A DNA stretch of 57,692 bases. Source: UBA1231 sp045652765. Its GTDB lineage: Bacteria > Bacillota_I > Bacilli_A > ML615J-28 > CAG-313. The DNA is taken from assembly GCA_045652765.1 (NCBI GenBank), contig JAZOLG010000044.1, forward strand, positions 1-57,692. The letters are read 5' to 3'. This document shows, in pieces, positions 53,563-57,692 of the stretch. The notes beneath the pieces are model-generated. The model searched no databases and was not told where the DNA came from. It worked only from the letters and a program-made list of their open reading frames with translations. Numbering within the stretch: position 1 is the stretch's first letter; every line of letters starts with the position of its first letter. Position numbers and translations under genes: made by a program.

Positions 53563-54105
53563 TTATTTTTTCTTTTTGTCTAGGTTAGGACTTAATGACA
53601 TAAACATATTACGTCCGTCCAAGTAAGGATTTTGATCAATTTTCCCTACTTCAGCTAAGCCTTCAGCAAACTTTGTAAACAATGGAATTGTATTTTCAGC
53701 ATGTTCAATCATACGACCGCGGAAACGACAACTAACTTTAACTTTGTCACCATCCATTAAAAATTTCTTTGCAGCTTTTTGTTTAGTATTAAAATCTCCA
53801 ACATCAATTGTAGGACTTAATCTAATTTCTTTAACACTAATAACTTTTTGATTTTTCTTAGCTTCTTTAGCTTTTTTCATTTGATCGTAACGGAATTTGC
53901 TGTAATCCATAATCTTACAAACAGGCATTTTTGCATTAGGCGCAACACAAACTAAGTCTAATCCATGTTCATCAGCTACATCTAAAGCAGCTAATCTACT
54001 CATTTCTCCTAATTGTTCTCCTGTTTCAGAAATTACCAATACAGTTTCAAATTCAATTTCATCATTAACAAGATTGTCTACTTTTTTATCGAAAGACTTA
54101 CTAAT
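53563..54105 (-). CDS. infC: Translation initiation factor IF-3 (AUU start)
   Basis: IF-3 with the N-domain VNDEIEFETVLVISETGEQLG and LDVADEHGLDLVCVAPNA, the linker KMPVCKIMDYSKFRYDQ, and the C-domain KEIRLSPTIDVGDFNTKQK and VSCRFRGRMIEH. No ATG, GTG or TTG precedes the conserved INDEI-like region. GGAGG lies 7 nt before an ATT at 54103-54105, giving an N-terminus (M)SKSFDKKVDNLVNDE. AUU initiation is the classical autoregulated start of infC, since IF-3 rejects it. The protein is about 180 residues. It is the first gene of infC-rpmI-rplT. Confidence 0.97.
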   Translation of the reverse strand: MSKSFDKKVDNLVNDEIEFETVLVISETGEQLGEMSRLAALDVADEHGLDLVCVAPNAKMPVCKIMDYSKFRYDQMKKAKEAKKNQKVISVKEIRLSPTIDVGDFNTKQKAAKKFLMDGDKVKVSCRFRGRMIEHAENTIPLFTKFAEGLAEVGKIDQNPYLDGRNMFMSLSPNLDKKKK

Positions 54106-54270
54106 AATTTCACCTCCAAAAACTTAAACACGAATGAAAAAAAGTGGGCATAACCCACTTTCTAGACATAATACTATTATCATAAGATAATTTTTCATGA
54201 CTTTTTTACCTACCAACATAATCGATCAGGTGAGAAGTGGATCTTCTTCTTTTCACTACATATTTAATTC
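54106..54270 (-). ncRNA. infC-rpmI-rplT leader (L20 leader type)
   Basis: About 165 nt of leader lie between the promoter and the infC start. On the minus strand it contains a GAAG...CTTC hairpin, a CACCTG...GGTAGGT pairing region, and a final GTGGG hairpin with U-tract. Firmicutes use such a leader, bound by L20, to cause early termination. I call it by position and layout; the L20-binding site was not verified. Confidence 0.7.
54134..54161 (-). terminator. Attenuator of the infC operon
   Basis: AAAGTGGG (54141-54148 on the plus strand) and CCCACTTT (54154-54161) form a hairpin followed by a U-run on the minus strand. It lies about 30 nt before the infC start. Confidence 0.82.
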
Positions 54271-54276
54271 GCAAAT

Positions 54277-54305
54277 ATTATATCACTTTTTTTCTCTTTT
54301 GTCAA
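54277..54305 (-). promoter_or_regulatory. Consensus promoter of infC-rpmI-rplT
   Basis: Minus-strand TTGACA (54300-54305), exactly 17 bp, TATAAT (54277-54282). It starts 11 bp after the stop codon of the repeat-protein gene, and no terminator lies between, so read-through from that gene is possible. Confidence 0.93.
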
Positions 54306-54315
54306 ACAATTTGAC

Positions 54316-55704
54316 TTATTGTACTTTAACAACGTTTCCGCCTGTTAACAGAATCATCTTAATTGCATCTTTAGAGAAGTCATTAGCTTCAAATGTTAAT
54401 TTCTTATCTAAAGTACCACGAGCAAGAACTTTAAAATAATTACATTTTTTAGGCAATAAATTTCTTGCTTTTAAAGATTCTAAATTAACAACCTCACCAT
54501 TATTAAATTTGTCAGAAATATTGTCAATATTAACAATGAATTTTTCTTTCTTAGCTTTCTTATATTTTGCTAAATCATTAGCTTTTACGACTAATTGTTC
54601 AAGAACTGTATCTTCAATTTTATCTTTGGCTTCTTCAACAGAAATACTTTCAGTAATTAAATCAGCCATATCATTAGTCTTTAATGTAGATTCTTCAGGT
54701 TTGATATCAGCAAACATAACTTTATGTGCTTCAGGAACATAGTTAGGATCTTTTTCGCCACATTCACAAACACCATCTACAAATTCATGTACATGTGGTG
54801 GAACATAGTTAGGATCTTTTTCGCCACATTCACAAACACCATCGACGAATTCATGTACATGTGGTGGAACATAGTTAGGATCTTTTTCTCCGCATTCACA
54901 AACACCATCTACGAATTCATGTACATGTGGTGGAACATAATTAGGATCTTTTTCGCCACATTCACAAACACCATCTACAAATTCATGTACGTGTGGTGGA
55001 ACATAGTTAGGATCTTTTTCGCCACATTCACAAACACCATCAACGAATTCATGTACATGCGGTGGAACATAGTTAGGATCTTTTTCTCCACATTCACAAA
55101 CACCATCGACAAATTCATGTACATGTGGTGGAACATAGTTAGGATCTTTTTCGCCACATTCACAAACACCATCTACAAATTCATGTACATGTGGTGGAAC
55201 ATAATTAGGATCTTTTTCACCACATTCACAAACACCATCTACAAATTCATGTACATGTGGTGGAACATAGTTAGGATCTTTTTCTCCGCATTCACAAACA
55301 CCATCGACGAATTCATGTACATGTGGTGGAACATAGTTAGGATCTTTTTCTCCGCATTCACAAACACCATCGACGAATTCATGTACATGTGGTGGAACAT
55401 AATTAGGATCTTTTTCACCACATTCACAAACACCATCGACATATTCATGTATATGTACTGGTTCTTCTTCTATAACTTCAGTTTCTGGTTCACAGACCTC
55501 ATTAATTGGTTTTGCAATTTGTTCGGCAATAGAAACTTGATTAGTTTGAATTAAGTTAACTCTTCTATGATATATAAATATACCTAAAATAACAAGTCCA
55601 AATGCTAAAATTAAAATAAATAATATTGAAGAAAAAAGTTCTTCATACTTATCTAATGCTGTTTGAGTTGCTAATAAAATATCTGCAAAGAATACATTTT
55701 TCAT
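54316..55704 (-). CDS. Membrane-anchored His/Cys repeat protein with uL15-like C-terminus
   Basis: One transmembrane helix (about 24-45, followed by HRR, so the remainder is predicted cytoplasmic) leads to an acidic linker. Eleven tandem 22-residue repeats follow (residues 84-325), consensus HVHEFVDGVCECGEKDPNY plus VPP. Each repeat has HxH and CxC, so metal binding is plausible. The last about 137 residues include VNLESLKARNLLPKKC, FKVLARGTLDKKLTFEA and FSKDAIKMILLTGGNVV, which follow the C-terminal part of ribosomal protein uL15 (NLExLK, KVLGxGxLxKxL, FSxxAxxxIxxxGG). AAGGAG precedes the ATG. Upstream is an ABC transporter operon, downstream infC. Related proteins in Firmicutes are, to my recollection, annotated as uL15-family; function is unknown. 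Confidence 0.8.
   Translation of the reverse strand: MKNVFFADILLATQTALDKYEELFSSILFILILAFGLVILGIFIYHRRVNLIQTNQVSIAEQIAKPINEVCEPETEVIEEEPVHIHEYVDGVCECGEKDPNYVPPHVHEFVDGVCECGEKDPNYVPPHVHEFVDGVCECGEKDPNYVPPHVHEFVDGVCECGEKDPNYVPPHVHEFVDGVCECGEKDPNYVPPHVHEFVDGVCECGEKDPNYVPPHVHEFVDGVCECGEKDPNYVPPHVHEFVDGVCECGEKDPNYVPPHVHEFVDGVCECGEKDPNYVPPHVHEFVDGVCECGEKDPNYVPPHVHEFVDGVCECGEKDPNYVPEAHKVMFADIKPEESTLKTNDMADLITESISVEEAKDKIEDTVLEQLVVKANDLAKYKKAKKEKFIVNIDNISDKFNNGEVVNLESLKARNLLPKKCNYFKVLARGTLDKKLTFEANDFSKDAIKMILLTGGNVVKVQ
54730..55455 (-). repeat. Eleven 66-bp in-frame tandem repeats
   Basis: The period is exactly 66 bp (22 codons), eleven units with no gaps. Units differ mostly at synonymous positions (for example TCG/TCT/TCA choices and CTACAAA/CGACGAA), with the unit nearest the N-terminus the most diverged (HIHEYV). 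This pattern indicates recent expansion or gene conversion under protein-level selection. Because the unit is a multiple of three, other frames also stay open here. Confidence 0.97.
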
Positions 55705-55788
55705 TTTGTCTCTCCTTAATACATTATATTACTATTATTTTACCATTTTTTTTATTTTTTAGCAAGAATAACGTTTACATTTTTTAGT

Positions 55789-56478
55789 TCATTCTCTTAA
55801 AAAACATAAAAACAAAATTATATAAAATATTGATAACATTAAGCAATGTGAAACACATATAAAAAATTCATTTTTGATTACATCAACAACATAATTTGGA
55901 AAGAAAGTGTTTAAAATTATTCCTTTAATTTCAAAAAATTCACAACAAATATATATTAGTATTGGTATTATAACACAAATTGTATTATCCATTATTTTAC
56001 TAATTACAAGGCTTATCAAACTAAAAACTATTGATATAAGCAATATCACAACATATCCTTTTATATGTTCAAGAGTTAATATGAAATTTTTATTCAATAA
56101 AAGATTTATTAATAAATAAGTTATAAATGATAAAAAAACAAAAGAAACTAATGATAATAAAACAGTACATATTTTAGATAAATAATATGTAGAATAATTT
56201 TTCATATTAATTACAAACAAAACTTTATAATTATCATTAGCACTAATAATGAAATTGTTCATTAAAAAACATGCTAAAATAACTGAAATTATTTTATTAA
56301 AAGAATAAATTGATTCCCATGAATAACTTTGTTGATCTACTAAATTTAGATTTAACGTCATATTTGACATTACTACCGATGACGTTGTCAATATTGTAAT
56401 TAGCAAACATCCAACTATTGAAATTATATTTCTTTTTGAAAGAAAATAAACTAAATGCAATTTAAATAATTTAGCCAT
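55789..56478 (-). CDS. ABC transporter permease-like membrane protein
   Basis: 229 residues with about six hydrophobic helices, of the ABC-2 permease type. No specific motif is recognised. It overlaps the ATPase gene by 8 nt, so the two form one transporter. The start has only a weak SD. Substrate is unknown. The 84 nt between it and the repeat-protein gene contain a TATAAT (55723-55728 region, minus strand), so the latter may have its own promoter. Confidence 0.8.
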   Translation of the reverse strand: MAKLFKLHLVYFLSKRNIISIVGCLLITILTTSSVVMSNMTLNLNLVDQQSYSWESIYSFNKIISVILACFLMNNFIISANDNYKVLFVINMKNYSTYYLSKICTVLLSLVSFVFLSFITYLLINLLLNKNFILTLEHIKGYVVILLISIVFSLISLVISKIMDNTICVIIPILIYICCEFFEIKGIILNTFFPNYVVDVIKNEFFICVSHCLMLSIFYIILFLCFLRE

Positions 56479-57046
56479 TACACTTTAACTCAATTACATT
56501 ATATGGCAAAGTATCAAATTTATCTAAATAGTGACTTGTAATAACAATTAATTTCTTTAATTTATAAAGTTTATATAACTCATCTATCAAAACTAATTGA
56601 GATTCACTATCTAAGCCATTAAGTGGTTCATCAAAAAAATATCCATCCACATCCACAGCAATCGTTTGAATAATTATTAATTTTTGATGCATACCCTTAG
56701 ATAGTTCACCAATTCTTGCTGTTGGATTTATCTTGAACTTTGTCAAATAATATTCTATTTTATCTTCTTTTATGTCAAATAATTTTAGGAATTCTATTAC
56801 TTTTAAAAAACTTGGTAATATTACTTTTTCTGGGCAATATGCTACTTTATTATAATTTCTGTTAATAATACCTTTATAATTAGTTAATTTTAAAATTGTT
56901 TTTATGAGTGTGGATTTACCAACACCATTTGGTGAAATAAGAAAATTGATTTTACTATTATCAATAGTTAAATTGAAATTTTGGAAAATAGTTTTTTTAC
57001 CATATTTTTTCGTCATATCAATAATATTAATCTTGAACAATTTCAT
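56471..57046 (-). CDS. ABC transporter ATP-binding protein
   Basis: Walker A is ISPNGVGKSTLIKTIL, the signature is GELSKGMHQKL (as in ABC-2 type exporters), Walker B is GYFFDEPLNGLDSES, and the H-loop is VITSHYLD. The start is placed at ATG 57046 (MKLFKINIIDMTKKYG), where the ABC fold begins; the upstream frame overlaps the preceding gene. It overlaps both neighbours. With the permease it forms a small export or membrane-remodelling transporter. Confidence 0.9.
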   Translation of the reverse strand: MKLFKINIIDMTKKYGKKTIFQNFNLTIDNSKINFLISPNGVGKSTLIKTILKLTNYKGIINRNYNKVAYCPEKVILPSFLKVIEFLKLFDIKEDKIEYYLTKFKINPTARIGELSKGMHQKLIIIQTIAVDVDGYFFDEPLNGLDSESQLVLIDELYKLYKLKKLIVITSHYLDKFDTLPYNVIELKCNG

Positions 57047-57692
57047 ACTCATAAAACGCATAACTAACATTTGAAGAGTTAAATAATATATACGGGTTGA
57101 TAATTTGATAATAAATATTACCTTCAATTTCAAGTTCTAAAACAAATCCCATGTGATCAACAAATTCTTTTTCATTATAGGTAAGGGGAATAATTAAATC
57201 CTTTGCAGTATTTTCATTTAATTCAATCGGTTTAAAAGAACTTTTTGATTCAACATACAAATTATAATTAGATCCAAAAAGTTGAGATGTGTGTACTTTA
57301 TGTTCTATTATAGTATTATGTTCTTTTATCAATACGTAATCGTTGTTTATTTTAATTGAACTTGAAATTGGTTTAATTGATTTAATTTTAATTATTTTAT
57401 CAAAATTGTTCGATACACTTAACTTGACAGCTACTAAACTCTCAAGATTCCCTAAATCATTACATATCCCTTGTACTTTATCAACTGAAAGATAACTTTC
57501 TTTTAATTGTTTGTCAAAACAAATATTTCCTACATTAATTAACATTTTTTCATTAGTATTATAATAAACTTCAAGTTTTGCATCGTTAATTAATAGCATT
57601 TTTTCAATTTCAAAATTAAGTTTAATTTTAAGTCTATATTGATAATATTCAATATCATCAATTATTTTCTTATTATTCAATAATTCAATACT
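57027..57692 (-). CDS. Unknown protein at window edge, partial
   Basis: The frame is open to the right edge and its only internal start (TTG 57680) has no SD, so the gene probably begins outside the window. The visible 221 residues are soluble and beta-rich, with no recognised domain. Its 3' end overlaps the ATPase start, so it belongs to the ABC operon and may be an accessory or substrate-handling subunit. Confidence 0.65.
   Translation of the reverse strand, partial: SIELLNNKKIIDDIEYYQYRLKIKLNFEIEKMLLINDAKLEVYYNTNEKMLINVGNICFDKQLKESYLSVDKVQGICNDLGNLESLVAVKLSVSNNFDKIIKIKSIKPISSSIKINNDYVLIKEHNTIIEHKVHTSQLFGSNYNLYVESKSSFKPIELNENTAKDLIIPLTYNEKEFVDHMGFVLELEIEGNIYYQIINPYILFNSSNVSYAFYEYEIVQD

Noticed and set aside
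54730..55455. Possible CRISPR array, from regular short repeats
   Set aside because: The repeats are contiguous 66-bp coding units without unique spacers and encode a conserved peptide.
54724..55554. A 276-residue plus-strand ORF and short minus-strand ORFs made of Met/Trp- or Met/Val-rich repeats
   Set aside because: They are other frames of the 66-bp repeat array. A unit of 22 codons without stops stays open in several frames, the compositions are implausible, and no RBS is present.

Overview
The window is an AT-rich bacterial chromosome segment of mostly housekeeping and cell-envelope genes. It fits an endospore-forming, low-GC Firmicute related to the Bacilli, Erysipelotrichia or wall-bearing relatives of Mollicutes. 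Three things support this. There is sporulation and germination machinery (spo0A, spoIVB and a gerAB-gerAA-gerAC operon). Two Bacillus-like gene orders survive in shortened form: nusB-xseA-xseB-dxs-recN-spoIVB-spo0A, and ylmE-sepF-ylmG-ileS. UGA acts as a stop (it ends spoIVB), so this is not the Mycoplasma code. Lineage assignment below phylum is inference; an uncultivated gut lineage of the RF39 type would fit.

Layout. 1-6.2 kb: a truncated transposase-like HTH gene, ispG, nadC, a zinc-ribbon/SPFH pair, DNA polymerase IV and an unannotated 59-residue membrane peptide with its own promoter. 6.2-15.2 kb (minus strand): the spo0A/spoIVB/recN/dxs/xseBA/nusB block, headed by a degenerate SGNH-type lipoprotein. 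15.2-21.7 kb: a sugar-kinase-like phosphotransferase, a small charged protein, trmL, a MATE exporter, an MFS/GPH transporter and a 5'-nucleotidase lipoprotein. 21.8-27 kb: tRNA-Leu(CAA), pepT, pyrimidine-nucleoside phosphorylase, a histidine phosphatase, folA-thyA and a short SSB. 27.2-33.1 kb: the germination receptor operon facing a pair of M16 peptidase-like genes. 33.1-39.6 kb: deoD-deoC, a conserved unknown, ileS, ylmG, sepF, ylmE and tRNA-Arg(CCG). 39.6-44.3 kb: an envelope operon (flavin-reductase-like protein, two lipoprotein cyclophilins, a 943-residue lipoprotein amidase). 44.4-52.9 kb: a small membrane protein, MscS, prepilin peptidase, leuS, a DUF1189-like protein, a surface metallophosphatase and a second amidase. 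53-54.3 kb: infC-rpmI-rplT with a textbook promoter, leader and attenuator. 54.3-57.7 kb: a repeat protein and a partial ABC transporter operon.

Themes. Isoprenoid precursor synthesis (dxs, ispG) and nucleoside salvage (deoC, deoD, pdp, 5'-nucleotidase, thyA, folA) are well represented. The outer surface carries lipoproteins that share swapped InlB-like repeat modules. The least ordinary locus is 54316-55704. It encodes a membrane-anchored protein with eleven near-identical 22-residue His/Cys repeats and a C-terminal domain resembling ribosomal protein uL15, and it lies directly upstream of the infC operon. The two peptidoglycan amidases share an unusual insertion of about 120 residues and a common C-terminal domain. 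No CRISPR array, complete insertion sequence, rRNA or replication origin was seen, and no stretch over 300 bases lacks a gene.
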